DNA from: Pollutimonas sp. M17 | Lineage (GTDB): Bacteria > Pseudomonadota > Gammaproteobacteria > Burkholderiales > Burkholderiaceae_B | Assembly: GCF_025836975.1 (NCBI RefSeq) | Contig: NZ_CP107548.1 | Location: 3,224,001-3,288,000 of the forward strand | DNA length: 64,000 nucleotides | Direction: 5' to 3' | Shown here: piece by piece, positions 55,745 to 64,000 of the stretch | Layout: each line of letters starts with the position of its first letter | Position numbering within the stretch: the first letter of the stretch is position 1 | The notes under the pieces: model-generated | Database searches by the model: none | What the model was told of the DNA's origin: nothing | Seen by the model: only the letters and a program-made list of their open reading frames with translations | Made by a program: the position numbers and the translations under genes

Positions 55745-57265
55745 TCAGCCGGCGGCCTGCTTCTTGCGCCGTTTCAGGTAGCGCAGCAGCGGAGGTGTGA
55801 CGACGATCAGTATGGACACCACCCATAAGCCTTTGGAGATGTTGCTGTCATACAGCACATGCAGCTCGCCATTGGTTATGGACAAGGCGCGCCGCAGATT
55901 CTGCTCCATCATGTCGCCCAGCACCACACCCAGCACCAACGGCGCCATGGGGAGTCCGCCCTTGCGCATCAGGTAGCCCAGCCCGCCTATGCCCGCCACC
56001 ATCAGCAGGTCGAAGCTGCCCGCATTGATGGCATAGACGCCGATATAGCTGACAGCCAGGATGCCCGGCACCATCAGCCAGCCCGGCACGGACAGCACCT
56101 TGGAGAACACGCGCACCATGGGCACGTTCATGATGAACAGCATGACGTTGGCGATGAACAGCGAGGCGATCAGGCCCCAGACCAGTTCAGGCTTGGTGTC
56201 GAACAGCACCGGCCCCGGCGTGATGTTGTACAGGGTGAGCGCCCCCATCATGACCGCCGTCGTGCCCGAACCGGGCACGCCCAGCGTCAGCATGGGCACG
56301 AAGGAACCGATGGCCGACGAGGTGGCGGCCGCTTCCGGCGCCACCAGCCCGCGCATGTCGCCGCGCCCGAACTTGGCCTCCGGATCCTTCTCTTCGCAAA
56401 TGCGCTTTTCGTTGGAGTAGGCCACCGCCGCCGCGACGCTGGCGCCGGCGCCGGGCAGCACGCCCACGCCGAAGCCCAGGAAGGCGCTGCGCACGACGCT
56501 CCACCAGGTGTAGGCCACTTCCTTCAGGTTGAACAGCTTGCGTCCGCTGGATTGCACTTCGACCTTGTGGCCGGCCATGACTTTTTCCAGCATCTCCAGC
56601 AGCTCGGACACCGCAAACAGCGCGATGACCACCACAACGAACTGAATGCCGTCGAACAGATGCACCGAATCGAAGGTGTAGCGGTAGACACCCGAGTTGG
56701 CATCGACGCCCACGGTGGCGATGGCCAGCCCTATCATCGCGGACAGCACGCCCTTGACCGGCTGGTTGCCCAGCAGGCTGGTCAGGCAGCAGAACGCGAA
56801 AACCATCAGCACGAAGTATTCGGCCGGACCGAAAGCCAGCGCCCACTTGGCCAGCAAAGGCGCCAGCACAATGATGCCGACCACCGAAACGATGGAACCG
56901 AAGAAGGCCGACCAGGCCGACAGCGACAGCGCCACATTGGCCAGCCCCTGGCGGGCCAGCGGATAGCCGTCCAGCGTGGTCATGATGGCGCTGGCCTCGC
57001 CCGGCACGTTGATCAGAATGGAGGTGATCCGTCCGCCGTACTCGGCGCCCACATACACGGCCGCCAGCAGAATCAGCGCGGTCTCGGGCGGCAGGTTCAT
57101 GGCGAAGGCGATGGGTATCAGCATGGCCACGCCATTGATCGGGCCCAGCCCGGGCAGCACCCCGACCAGCGTTCCGAAGAACGAGCCCAGCGCCGCCACC
57201 AGGAGATTGGTCCATGAAAAGGCGACCCCGAAGCCGATGCTCAAGTGAGCCAGGATATCGTTCAT
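55745..57265 (-). CDS. tctA: Tripartite tricarboxylate transporter large membrane subunit TctA
   Basis: TctA is the 12-helix channel of the sodium- or proton-driven tricarboxylate carrier. The 506-residue protein has the family hallmark GVLPGLGPINGVAMLIPIAF near residues 30-50 and a second GVGVLPGAGASVAAAVAY motif in the middle. The start at 57265 overlaps the TctB stop by 4 nt; an upstream in-frame start would extend into tctB. It is the last gene of the tctDECBA locus. Confidence 0.95.
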   Translation of the reverse strand: MNDILAHLSIGFGVAFSWTNLLVAALGSFFGTLVGVLPGLGPINGVAMLIPIAFAMNLPPETALILLAAVYVGAEYGGRITSILINVPGEASAIMTTLDGYPLARQGLANVALSLSAWSAFFGSIVSVVGIIVLAPLLAKWALAFGPAEYFVLMVFAFCCLTSLLGNQPVKGVLSAMIGLAIATVGVDANSGVYRYTFDSVHLFDGIQFVVVVIALFAVSELLEMLEKVMAGHKVEVQSSGRKLFNLKEVAYTWWSVVRSAFLGFGVGVLPGAGASVAAAVAYSNEKRICEEKDPEAKFGRGDMRGLVAPEAAATSSAIGSFVPMLTLGVPGSGTTAVMMGALTLYNITPGPVLFDTKPELVWGLIASLFIANVMLFIMNVPMVRVFSKVLSVPGWLMVPGILAVSYIGVYAINAGSFDLLMVAGIGGLGYLMRKGGLPMAPLVLGVVLGDMMEQNLRRALSITNGELHVLYDSNISKGLWVVSILIVVTPPLLRYLKRRKKQAAG

Positions 57266-57699
57266 AGAAAATTCTCCAGAATGCCCAGTGGGAGAACGAC
57301 GTCGAGCGCACGATCGAACAGAAGGAAAAACAGTACGCTCATGACAGCCCCACCCAGGGCCACCTTGGTCCATGCACCGCCGAAAAGGCGGCCCACCAAT
57401 ATCGTCATGGCCGTGGTGGCGATGATGAACCCCAATGGCTCAAAGAAGAAAGCGTACAGGAAGCAATAGACCACCATCAGCGCGATGCGGCCGTTCGCAC
57501 CCGGAGGATTGGGTTCCGCCCTGCCGCGCCCCCGGAATGCCAGCCACGCGCCGCAAAGGGCGATAATGCCCGCCAGCAGCATGGGGAAGGCGCGGGGGCC
57601 TACGGGCTCGTAGGAGAACGGCGCCTGTATGCCCCATCCGAACCAAGCCATCAGCGCCGCGAAAACCAGAGCGGCGATGCCTAGTATCCGATCATTCAT
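57262..57699 (-). CDS. tctB: Tripartite tricarboxylate transporter small membrane subunit TctB
   Basis: This 145-residue protein has four hydrophobic segments, matching TctB length and topology. The extended N-terminal region around SYEPVGPRAFPMLLAGIIAL is characteristic. It works with TctA in the inner membrane. It follows tctC by 3 nt and overlaps tctA by 4 nt. Confidence 0.92.
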   Translation of the reverse strand: MNDRILGIAALVFAALMAWFGWGIQAPFSYEPVGPRAFPMLLAGIIALCGAWLAFRGRGRAEPNPPGANGRIALMVVYCFLYAFFFEPLGFIIATTAMTILVGRLFGGAWTKVALGGAVMSVLFFLLFDRALDVVLPLGILENFL

Positions 57700-57702
57700 G
57701 CT

Positions 57703-58704
57703 TTACTTCTTGATCAGGCCGAAGGAATTCGCCAGCTCGGTGTAGGCCTTGACGCGCTCCTTGACGTAGGCATCGAGCTCGGCGCCGCTCTTGTTGAACG
57801 GGAACAGGCCCTGCTTCTTCTGCAGTTCGGCGAATTCGGGGCTGGCTTGCGTATTCTTGAACGCCTGCACCCACCAGTCGTAATCCGCGTCGGAGACCTT
57901 GGGGCCGACGTAGAAGCCGCGGATGATGGGCCAGTCGATGTCGAAACCCTGCTCCTTGGCCGTCGGGATGCTGGACAACTTGCCCGGCAGGCGTTCGCTG
58001 TTGAAGACCGCCAGCACGCGTATGGGCGCGCCGCCTTCCAGCATGATGAAGGCTTCCGCCGCATCGCCCATATAAGCCTGGATGTGTCCGCCGCGCAAGG
58101 CCGTGATGGCTTCGCCGCCGCCTTCGAATGCGACGAAGCGCATTTTCTTGTAATCGACGCCCGCCGCCTTCGCCGTCAGGGCGGCCTTCATCCAATCCTG
58201 GCTGCCCACGGTGCCGCCCGCGCCCAGCACGATCTTGCTGGGGTCGGCCTTGAATGCGGCCATCAGGTCCTTCAGATTCTTATAGGGGGAATCGTCGCGG
58301 ACCACCGCCACGCCGAAGTCCGAGCCCACGGCGGCCAGCCAGCGGACGTCGTCGACGTTGTACTTGCCGAACTTGCCCTGCGCCAGATTGAGCAGCGAAC
58401 CGCCGGAGAAGGCGATGATGCTGCCGCCGTCGTCGGGCTTCTGGGCCACCACGTGGTTGTAGGCAACGGCGCCGATGCCGCCCGGCATATAGATGATGCG
58501 CATGGGCGCCTTCAGCTGGCCCGCGGCCTTCAAGCCTTCCTGCGCCAGGCGGCAGGTCAGGTCGAACCCGCCGCCGGGCTGCGCCGGCGCGATGCATTCC
58601 GGCCGGCGCGGCTCCTCGGCGGACGCCACGCCCGATACCGCGGCCAGCGCTCCCACGCCCACCAGCAAGCCCGCAAGCTGCTTACAGATCCAAAGTTTGT
58701 TCAT
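57703..58704 (-). CDS. tctC: Tricarboxylate-binding receptor TctC
   Basis: This 333-residue Bug-type receptor has a signal peptide cleaved near residue 29 (AVSGVASAEE). The start of its mature sequence, CIAPAQPGGGFDLTCRLAQ, differs from the other Bug proteins here and fits TctC of the genuine citrate carrier, with two cysteines that may pair. It is directly followed by tctB and tctA, so it should deliver citrate or a related tricarboxylate. An 88-nt gap separates it from tctE, with aggag just before its ATG. Confidence 0.94.
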   Translation of the reverse strand: MNKLWICKQLAGLLVGVGALAAVSGVASAEEPRRPECIAPAQPGGGFDLTCRLAQEGLKAAGQLKAPMRIIYMPGGIGAVAYNHVVAQKPDDGGSIIAFSGGSLLNLAQGKFGKYNVDDVRWLAAVGSDFGVAVVRDDSPYKNLKDLMAAFKADPSKIVLGAGGTVGSQDWMKAALTAKAAGVDYKKMRFVAFEGGGEAITALRGGHIQAYMGDAAEAFIMLEGGAPIRVLAVFNSERLPGKLSSIPTAKEQGFDIDWPIIRGFYVGPKVSDADYDWWVQAFKNTQASPEFAELQKKQGLFPFNKSGAELDAYVKERVKAYTELANSFGLIKK

Positions 58705-58792
58705 TCCAGTCTCCTGATTAGAAAATATAGGCGGGACCTCTATGCGGCCCTTCCATTACGAATCAGGGGCAAGCGTACGAAAGCTTTCCTTT

Positions 58793-60259
58793 CTAAAGGC
58801 TTTCAATTCTGGAATTAGCGCTTGCGGCGGCCTCGTCCGGGAGCGAATCAAGGGTAAACACCAATGTTGCACGGCAGCCCCGAGGCAAGGATTCCAGATG
58901 GAAATGCCCGCGATGGCGCTGCATGATGGCCTGCACGATCGCCAGGCCCAGGCCGGCTCCGGCGGTGTTCTTGCCCGCCTTGCCCCGGCGGAAACGCACG
59001 CCCGCGCGATCGATGTCGGGCTGCGACATCCCGACGCCGTTGTCCTCGACGGCGACGGTCGCCTTGCCCTCGTCCATGGATACCGCCACGGTGATGACGC
59101 CGTCCGGCGGCGTATAGCGCAAGGCATTGTCGACCAGATTGACGATGGCTTCCCGTATCTGCCATTCCAGGCCCCAGGTGTACACGGGCGCATCCCCGCC
59201 TTCCAGGCCCAGGTCCAGGCGCTTTGCGCGGGCGATGGGGTAGACGTCCTTCAGTATGCCGCGCGCCAGTTGCAACAGGTCGACCCGCTCCAGGTCTTCA
59301 CCCATTTCAAGGAAGCCATTGTCCCGCGCCCGGGCCAGCGTAAGCATCTGGTTGGCCGTGCGCACCGCCCTGTCCAGGCCTTCGCCCATGGCCACCAGAG
59401 CCGAACGGACCTCTTTCGGATCCGACTCGCGCAAGGCATAACCCAATTGCGCGCGCAAGACCGTCAAAGGCGTGCGCAATTGATGCGAGGCGTCATCCAG
59501 GAACTGGCTTTGCACGCGGGCCTGCTGCGCATAGCGCTCCATATGCAGATTGATGGCGGTGACCAGGGGCTGGACCTCGGCGGGAATGTCCCGCGCCTCG
59601 ATGGGGCGCAGGTCGTCATGATGGCGCCCTTCGACTTCCTGTCGCAGGCGCGACAAGGGACGCACGGCAAAGAGCACGCCGAACACGACGATCAATATCA
59701 CCAGGGCCACGGTCACCAGGTCGCGGCCGATGGAGCGCAGCAGCATGGACTGGATGAAGGCCTCGCGCGTATCGACGTCTTCGCCGACCAGCACGACGAC
59801 CCGCCCTCCGCGGTCGTTGTACAGCGGCGGATCCATGGCCCGCGCCAGAGCGGCGATGCGCACGGTTTCGCCCAGGTAATCGGCGTTGTAGTACTGGGGC
59901 ACCCCCGAGATGAGCGGACGCTCCGGCAAAGGCAGTTGCTGGTTGCCGATGTCGGCCAGGCCGTCCTCGGTCATGACCCGGTAGTACACGTTTTCGTTGG
60001 CCGTCAGTTCGAAGAATTCCAGCATCAGATAGGGCAGCTCGATCGACAGCCCGCCGCTCGCGGTCGAAATCTGGTGATCGATGGACCGCAAGGCGCCGGC
60101 CAGCGAGCGGTCGTAGGCAAGATTGATCTGAGAGCGGAGCATGTGATTGGACAGCCACAAGGCCGTCATCATGAAAACAACCAATGCGGGCACCAGCCAC
60201 CATAGCAATATGGATTTGAGTCCCGGTTCGCGGCCGGCAAGCGACTTGAGCCTAAGCAT
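58793..60259 (-). CDS. tctE: Sensor histidine kinase TctE
   Basis: This 488-residue kinase has two membrane helices (about 17-36 and 168-190) flanking a periplasmic sensor domain, an HAMP-like linker, a His-box ASHQLRTPLTVLRAQ with the phospho-accepting His, and an ATPase domain with N-box VNLVDNALRYTPP and G1 VEDNGVGM. It overlaps tctD by 8 nt and lies before tctCBA. TctE probably senses external tricarboxylates. Confidence 0.94.
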   Translation of the reverse strand: MLRLKSLAGREPGLKSILLWWLVPALVVFMMTALWLSNHMLRSQINLAYDRSLAGALRSIDHQISTASGGLSIELPYLMLEFFELTANENVYYRVMTEDGLADIGNQQLPLPERPLISGVPQYYNADYLGETVRIAALARAMDPPLYNDRGGRVVVLVGEDVDTREAFIQSMLLRSIGRDLVTVALVILIVVFGVLFAVRPLSRLRQEVEGRHHDDLRPIEARDIPAEVQPLVTAINLHMERYAQQARVQSQFLDDASHQLRTPLTVLRAQLGYALRESDPKEVRSALVAMGEGLDRAVRTANQMLTLARARDNGFLEMGEDLERVDLLQLARGILKDVYPIARAKRLDLGLEGGDAPVYTWGLEWQIREAIVNLVDNALRYTPPDGVITVAVSMDEGKATVAVEDNGVGMSQPDIDRAGVRFRRGKAGKNTAGAGLGLAIVQAIMQRHRGHFHLESLPRGCRATLVFTLDSLPDEAAASANSRIESL

Positions 60260-60929
60260 GGGCCGCAGCTTCCAGGCAGTAGCCCATGCCGCGCAAAGTC
60301 TCGATTTGCGTTCCTGTATTGACGAGCTTCTTGCGCAGGCGATGCACCAGCACCTCGACCGCTTCCAGGTTGATTTCGCGGTCGTCGGAGGCGATGCGGT
60401 CCAGTATCTGTTGCTTCGATATGGGCTCGCCGCTGCGTTGTATCAGCACCTTCAACACGGCGAACTCGCGCGGCGACAACGCCAGGGGCTGGCCCGCCAC
60501 GGTGAAGCGCTGCGCCGCAGTGTCCAGGCTGAGCTCCCCCAGCGCCAGCCGTGGATGCTCACGCCCCCGGCTGCGCCGGATCAGCGCCACCAGCCGGGCT
60601 TCCAGTTCTTCGATGACAAAGGGCTTGCGCAGGAAATCGTCCGCGCCTTCGTGCAGGGTGTCGATGCGCTCGGCCAGCGAATCGCGCGCCGTCAGCACCA
60701 ATACCGGCGTACGGTCGTCGCGCGCCCGAAGGCGGGCCAGGAAGGTGTGCCCGTCCATGCCGGGCAGGCCCAGATCCAGGATGATGGCATCGAACTCTTC
60801 CAACGCAAGCCGGCGCTCGGCCAGTTCGGCATCGTCGGCCCAATCGGCGATGAAGCCGCCGTGCCGCGCCAGGCTGCGCGTCAGCCAGTGGGCCAGCTCG
60901 CTTTCGTCTTCCACAAGGAGTATGCGCAT
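60252..60929 (-). CDS. tctD: Response regulator TctD (OmpR family)
   Basis: This 225-residue regulator has a receiver domain (about 1-118) with acidic pocket VEDESE, phospho-Asp in IILDLGLPGMDG and Lys in LRKPFVIEEL. An OmpR-type winged helix follows (about 125-218: FAVLKVLIQRSGEPISKQQI, VHRLRKKLVNTGTQIETLRG). It should activate tctCBA when citrate-like compounds are present. The gene has no obvious Shine-Dalgarno sequence; instead a perfect 23-bp-arm inverted repeat ends 6 nt before its ATG. Confidence 0.95.
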   Translation of the reverse strand: MRILLVEDESELAHWLTRSLARHGGFIADWADDAELAERRLALEEFDAIILDLGLPGMDGHTFLARLRARDDRTPVLVLTARDSLAERIDTLHEGADDFLRKPFVIEELEARLVALIRRSRGREHPRLALGELSLDTAAQRFTVAGQPLALSPREFAVLKVLIQRSGEPISKQQILDRIASDDREINLEAVEVLVHRLRKKLVNTGTQIETLRGMGYCLEAAAHA

Positions 60930-60935
60930 AGATGA

Positions 60936-60989
60936 CAGCCGTCCACGCTTACAGGATATGAAAGTTTATCCTGTAAGCGTGGACGGCTG
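60936..60989. promoter_or_regulatory. Perfect 23-bp-arm inverted repeat before tctD
   Basis: Arms 60936-60958 and 60967-60989 are exact reverse complements separated by 8 nt (tgaaagtt). The element fills the space between the lipoprotein gene stop (61033) and the tctD start (60929). On tctD RNA it would make a very stable hairpin whose 3' base lies 6 nt before the AUG, where the ribosome site should be. It has no T-tract in either direction. It could be a double operator or an RNA control element. Confidence 0.75.
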
Positions 60990-61032
60990 CACGATGCTAC
61001 ACCGCGCGGTACGATGGCCCGCGCCTGCCGGG

Positions 61033-61458
61033 TCAGGAAGAAACCGCTTGCGGCCTGCAATCCTTGACCAGCACGTTGCCCACCGACGACGTCGTGCTGC
61101 CCAGGGTCTGCTGCGCATCCTGGGTCAGCATCCTGCCTTCCGCCTCGCCGGCGTTCTCGCGGGTGAATTTGTCCGTCGTCCAGGTGTACCCGTTGCCGCG
61201 GAAGGTATTGCCTACCATGTCCGCATTGCTGGTGGTGGCGCGCGTCAGGTCCACGGCCTGATTCTGGTATATGACCTTGGCGGCCAGCGCTTCCTCGCCC
61301 TGGAATGTGTATTGCACGCTGAGCGCCTGGTTCGAGCCCGGTCCGCAGCCGTATTCCACCGTTTTCTGCGAGAGCTCGCGGGCATCTTTGGGCGTCGAGC
61401 AAGCCGCCAGTCCGATACACATCATCACGCCTGCTATTGCTGTTAAATTACGGGTCAT
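61033..61458 (-). CDS. Lipoprotein with MliC-like domain
   Basis: This 141-residue protein has a lipoprotein signal with LAAC at residues 17-20, so Cys20 should be lipidated. The mature part begins EYGCGPGSNQALSVQYTFQ and runs to NGYTWTTDKF, a pattern like the MliC/PliC inhibitors of C-type lysozyme, which protect the wall. The active-site Ser of true MliC is not clearly identifiable, so function is tentative. An upstream in-frame start would add 16 residues before the signal. It lies upstream of tctD on the same strand, separated by the inverted repeat. Confidence 0.76.
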   Translation of the reverse strand: MTRNLTAIAGVMMCIGLAACSTPKDARELSQKTVEYGCGPGSNQALSVQYTFQGEEALAAKVIYQNQAVDLTRATTSNADMVGNTFRGNGYTWTTDKFTRENAGEAEGRMLTQDAQQTLGSTTSSVGNVLVKDCRPQAVSS

Positions 61459-61622
61459 GGATAGTCCTTGTCGTTCCAGGCTCAAGGAAAGCTCTGAACA
61501 AGTCATTTCGAGCCTCCGCAGCGCCTGCTCTGGCTTTTTTTATACCATCGGCCATATGGCCGGCCTGTAAGCGCCCGTATCAAATTACCGCTTGCTACAA
61601 CGATATTAAGCAAATAATTCAA

Positions 61623-62831
61623 ATGCACGCCGCCGCCTCGAGGCTTACCCCGTTCCTGAATCGCTGGGGCGGCTTCATGGCTGTCGCCTTCGCCCTGACC
61701 ATGGGCTTCGCGACCAGTTCCCTGCCCTCGCCGCTCTACCCCATCTATCAAGCGGACTGGCGGCTGCAGCCCAGCGAACTGACCTATATCTACTCCCTGT
61801 ACATGGCCGGCGTGCTGACGGCGCTGCTCTGCCTGGGCCGGCTCTCCGATACACTGAGCCGATACACAGTGGTTTGCACTTCCCTGGTCCTCATGACGCT
61901 GGGCCTGCTGCTTTCGGGCGTAGCATCAGGTATCAACGCCTTACTCTTTGCGCGGGGCGTCATAGGGCTCGCCAATGGCTTATTGACAACGGCCGGCGCT
62001 TTCGCGCTGGCGGACACACATCCTGGAAAAGATCGCCGCGTCGCTTCGGTGGCGACCTCCGCGTCGATCGCCGTGGGCGTCGGCCTGGGCCCCTTGCTGA
62101 GCGGCCTGCTGGCGCAAACGGGTGTGGCGCCCTTGCGGCTGCCTTATTTCGTCGTGGCCGCGCTGGCGCTTTGCAATCTTTGGCTCACGTGGCGGTCGCG
62201 CCATACCTTTGCACCGCGCGCCGGGGCGCGAGCCCGCCTGTCCATCACCCCCAAGCTGGCGCTGCCGGGCAAGGCGACGCGCGCCGCCTTCCTGTTGGCC
62301 GGAGCCGCCGCCTTTACGCAATTCGCGGCGGGCAGCCTGCTGGCATCCCTGGTGCCGTCCTTTCTGTACAACCTGCTGCCCTGGAAGGGTCCGGCTGTGC
62401 CGGGCATCGCCTTCCTCATCCTTTCGACGGCGTCGGCGGCCACGCAGCTTTGGCAACGCAATATCGCCGCCGCGAAGGGCCTCGTCCTGGGGCTGCTGAC
62501 CCTGGCAGGCTGCCTGCTTGCCCTTTGCCTGGGCATCTGGACGGGCAGCGCATGGGCTTTCCTGATCACGATGATCATGGCCGGCGCCGGGCAGGGCCTG
62601 TGTTTCATGGCCAGCACGCTGATCGCCGGGCAGAACGCGGACGAAAGCCGGCGCAGCGCCAACATGGCCACCTACTTTTCCATTGCCTACATCGGCGCGT
62701 CCATCCCCGTCATTGCCGTTGGCCGGCTGGCCGACCATTGGGGGCTGGCGCCCGCTGTTATCATTTTCAGCGCGCTGGCCGTGCTTGCGCTGGCCCTTCT
62801 GGCCTGGCTGGCCAGGAATATCCTGCCTTAG
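61623..62831 (+). CDS. Major facilitator superfamily transporter
   Basis: This 402-residue permease has 12 hydrophobic segments, with TSSLPSPLYPIYQADWRLQ in the first and LGRLSDTLSRY in the loop after the second. It resembles the MFS gene at 16630-17850 in these features, so the two belong to one branch, likely drug/metabolite efflux. ATG 61623 is chosen because the open frame before it runs through the opposite-strand lipoprotein promoter. The DUF2238 gene follows 10 nt after its stop. Confidence 0.87.
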   Translation: MHAAASRLTPFLNRWGGFMAVAFALTMGFATSSLPSPLYPIYQADWRLQPSELTYIYSLYMAGVLTALLCLGRLSDTLSRYTVVCTSLVLMTLGLLLSGVASGINALLFARGVIGLANGLLTTAGAFALADTHPGKDRRVASVATSASIAVGVGLGPLLSGLLAQTGVAPLRLPYFVVAALALCNLWLTWRSRHTFAPRAGARARLSITPKLALPGKATRAAFLLAGAAAFTQFAAGSLLASLVPSFLYNLLPWKGPAVPGIAFLILSTASAATQLWQRNIAAAKGLVLGLLTLAGCLLALCLGIWTGSAWAFLITMIMAGAGQGLCFMASTLIAGQNADESRRSANMATYFSIAYIGASIPVIAVGRLADHWGLAPAVIIFSALAVLALALLAWLARNILP

Positions 62832-62841
62832 GAGCATATGG

Positions 62842-63555
62842 ATGAGTGTGCAGCATATCGAAGCCTTGGCGAAGCGCGGCCCCGCGGGCCGCAACGCGGT
62901 GAAGCTGGCCGCCGCGGCCTACTTCCTGTTGTGGCTGGCGCTGGCGATCGAGCCCGTGGACCGCCCTGCCTGGCTGCTGGAAAACATGCTGGTCGCGGGC
63001 CTGTTCGCGCTGCTCTGGTTCATACGGCGGCTGTTCCGGTTTTCCAATGCCTCGCTGCTGCTGATCCTGCTGTTCCTGGCTCTGCATACCGTGGGTTCCC
63101 ACTATACGTACTCCGAGGTCCCGTACGACAGGTGGTGGCAGGCTCTGACCGGCCACACCTTGAACAGCGTGTTCGGGTGGGAACGCAATCACTACGACCG
63201 GCTGGTGCATTTTTCCTATGGGTTGCTGCTGGCCTATCCCATACGCGAATTTTTCCTGCGCATTGTCGAGGTGCGGGGATTCTGGGCCTACTTCCTGCCG
63301 CTGGACTTCACCCTGAGCACGTCGGCGCTGTACGAACTGATCGAATGGGGAGCGGCCATGCTGTTCGGCGGCAACCTGGGCATGCAGTATCTGGGCACCC
63401 AGGGCGACATCTGGGATGCGCACAAGGACATGGGACTGGCCGCGCTGGGCGCCTTGATCGCCATGCTGGCCGCCGCCGCGATCAATGCGCGGCTAAGGCG
63501 CGACCTGGCCTGGGAATGGTCGAGCGCCATGAAAAAGCCCGATTCCAGCCGCTAG
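62842..63555 (+). CDS. DUF2238 / YjdF-like membrane protein
   Basis: This 237-residue protein has about six helices and the DUF2238 pattern: HTVGSHYTYSEVPYD, ERNHYDRLVHFSYGLLLAYP, YELIEWGAAMLFGG and GTQGDIWDAHKDM, with conserved His, Glu and Asp residues that suggest metal or phosphate chemistry in the membrane. E. coli YjdF is of unknown function. It is probably co-transcribed with the preceding MFS gene; ggag lies 7 nt before its start. Confidence 0.9.
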   Translation: MSVQHIEALAKRGPAGRNAVKLAAAAYFLLWLALAIEPVDRPAWLLENMLVAGLFALLWFIRRLFRFSNASLLLILLFLALHTVGSHYTYSEVPYDRWWQALTGHTLNSVFGWERNHYDRLVHFSYGLLLAYPIREFFLRIVEVRGFWAYFLPLDFTLSTSALYELIEWGAAMLFGGNLGMQYLGTQGDIWDAHKDMGLAALGALIAMLAAAAINARLRRDLAWEWSSAMKKPDSSR

Positions 63556-63557
63556 AC

Positions 63558-63594
63558 GGCAGGCGCGCCGCCCTTTGGCCGGACGGCGCCTGCC
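63558..63594. terminator. Hairpin between DUF2238 and ABC permease genes
   Basis: A perfect 9-bp stem (ggcaggcgc / gcgcctgcc), extendable with interruptions, lies 3 nt after the DUF2238 stop in the 58-nt gap between two convergent genes. It lacks a strong T-tract but is well placed as a shared terminator. Confidence 0.55.
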
Positions 63595-63613
63595 TCGGGC
63601 CGCCCGCTATTCC

Positions 63614-64000
63614 CTATTCCTTTACAGCGCCGGTCATGCCCGAGACGTAGTACTCGACGAAGAAGGAATAGACGATCGCCACCGGCAGCGAACCCAGCAG
63701 CGCCCCCGCCATCAGCGCGCCCCAATGATAGACGTCCCCCTCGACCAGTTCGGTGACGATGCCCACCGGCACGGTCTTTATTTCGGACGATGAGATGAAG
63801 GTCAGGGCGTAGATGAACTCGTTCCAGGACAAGGTGAATGCAAAAATGCCGGCCGAGATCAGCCCCGGCACAGCCAGCGGCAGGATGATCTTGACCAGTA
63901 TCTGCCAGCGGGTGGCCCCGTCGATCAGCGCGCACTCTTCCAGCTCGTAGGGTATGGACCGGAAATAGCCCATGAGCAGCCAGGTGCAGAACGGAATGAG
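63614..64000 (-). CDS. Sugar ABC transporter permease, MalG/UgpE-like (5' part outside window)
   Basis: Only the C-terminal part (about 129 codons) of this gene is in the window; the open frame continues past position 64000. It carries the ATPase-docking EAA motif EECALIDGATRWQILVKIIL followed by PLAVPGLISAGIFAFTLSWN, typical of the MalG-type (carbohydrate uptake 1) permease. It also has the C-terminal helix and tail SFFVEYYVSGMTGAVKE. The rest of the importer should be encoded to the right. Confidence 0.9.
   Translation of the reverse strand, partial: LIPFCTWLLMGYFRSIPYELEECALIDGATRWQILVKIILPLAVPGLISAGIFAFTLSWNEFIYALTFISSSEIKTVPVGIVTELVEGDVYHWGALMAGALLGSLPVAIVYSFFVEYYVSGMTGAVKE

Overview
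The window is a gene-dense, high-GC stretch of bacterial chromosome. It most resembles an Alcaligenaceae-type betaproteobacterium (Bordetella / Achromobacter / Pusillimonas relatives). The reasons are four Bug/TctC-type periplasmic receptors, a high density of LysR and GntR regulators, a DUF2946 - TonB receptor - PepSY cassette, a tctDECBA tricarboxylate system and tcuAB-type genes. The assignment is inferred from family content only. I see no rRNA, tRNA, insertion sequence, prophage or CRISPR array. Sixty coding sequences are annotated, one of them cut by the right edge.

Layout. 1-4.9 kb: a CynR-like LysR regulator, an unknown membrane protein, selD and a GntP-like permease. 4.9-13.8 kb: a catabolic island probably for a sugar acid or hydroxy acid. 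It has two mandelate-racemase-type dehydratases, two D-2-hydroxyacid dehydrogenases, a fumarylacetoacetase-fold hydrolase, a class II aldolase, two Bug receptors and an FCD-type GntR regulator beside an 18-bp perfect palindrome. 14-16.5 kb: a small secreted protein and a MotA/MotB-like stator pair. 16.6-21.4 kb: an MFS exporter behind a 22-bp-arm inverted repeat, ung, a LysR regulator, a DapA-like lyase and a parvulin. 21.4-25.6 kb: PepSY protein, TonB-dependent receptor and DUF2946 protein, an arrangement like the copper-responsive cruR-bfrG locus of Bordetella. 25.6-28.1 kb: mtfA, argP, argO. 28.2-32.9 kb: tricarballylate genes tcuR, tcuA, tcuB followed by a Bug receptor instead of the usual permease.

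33-40.6 kb: an unknown protein overlapping a CinA/PncC-like deamidase, a TauE-like exporter, nadE, an MFS transporter, a LysR-pirin pair and a [2Fe-2S]-type ilvD. 40.7-45.8 kb: a tightly overlapping five-gene operon directly behind a Fur-box-like site. It encodes a NitT/TauT-type ABC importer, a four-helix His-rich membrane protein and a TonB-dependent receptor. This is the most unusual system in the window. 45.9-53.8 kb: an SDR-Rieske pair behind an inverted repeat, a second ([4Fe-4S]-type) ilvD, ppc, and a sodium:solute symporter with its tiny companion. 54.3-64 kb: a CaiB-like CoA-transferase, the complete co-directional tctDECBA locus with a perfect 23-bp-arm inverted repeat 6 nt before the tctD start, a lipoprotein with MliC-like features, an MFS transporter, a DUF2238 protein and the 3' part of a sugar ABC permease gene.

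Taken together the region is dominated by uptake and degradation of organic acids, metal acquisition through two unrelated TonB receptors, and local transcriptional control. Functions below are read from motifs, lengths and gene order; no database search was run.
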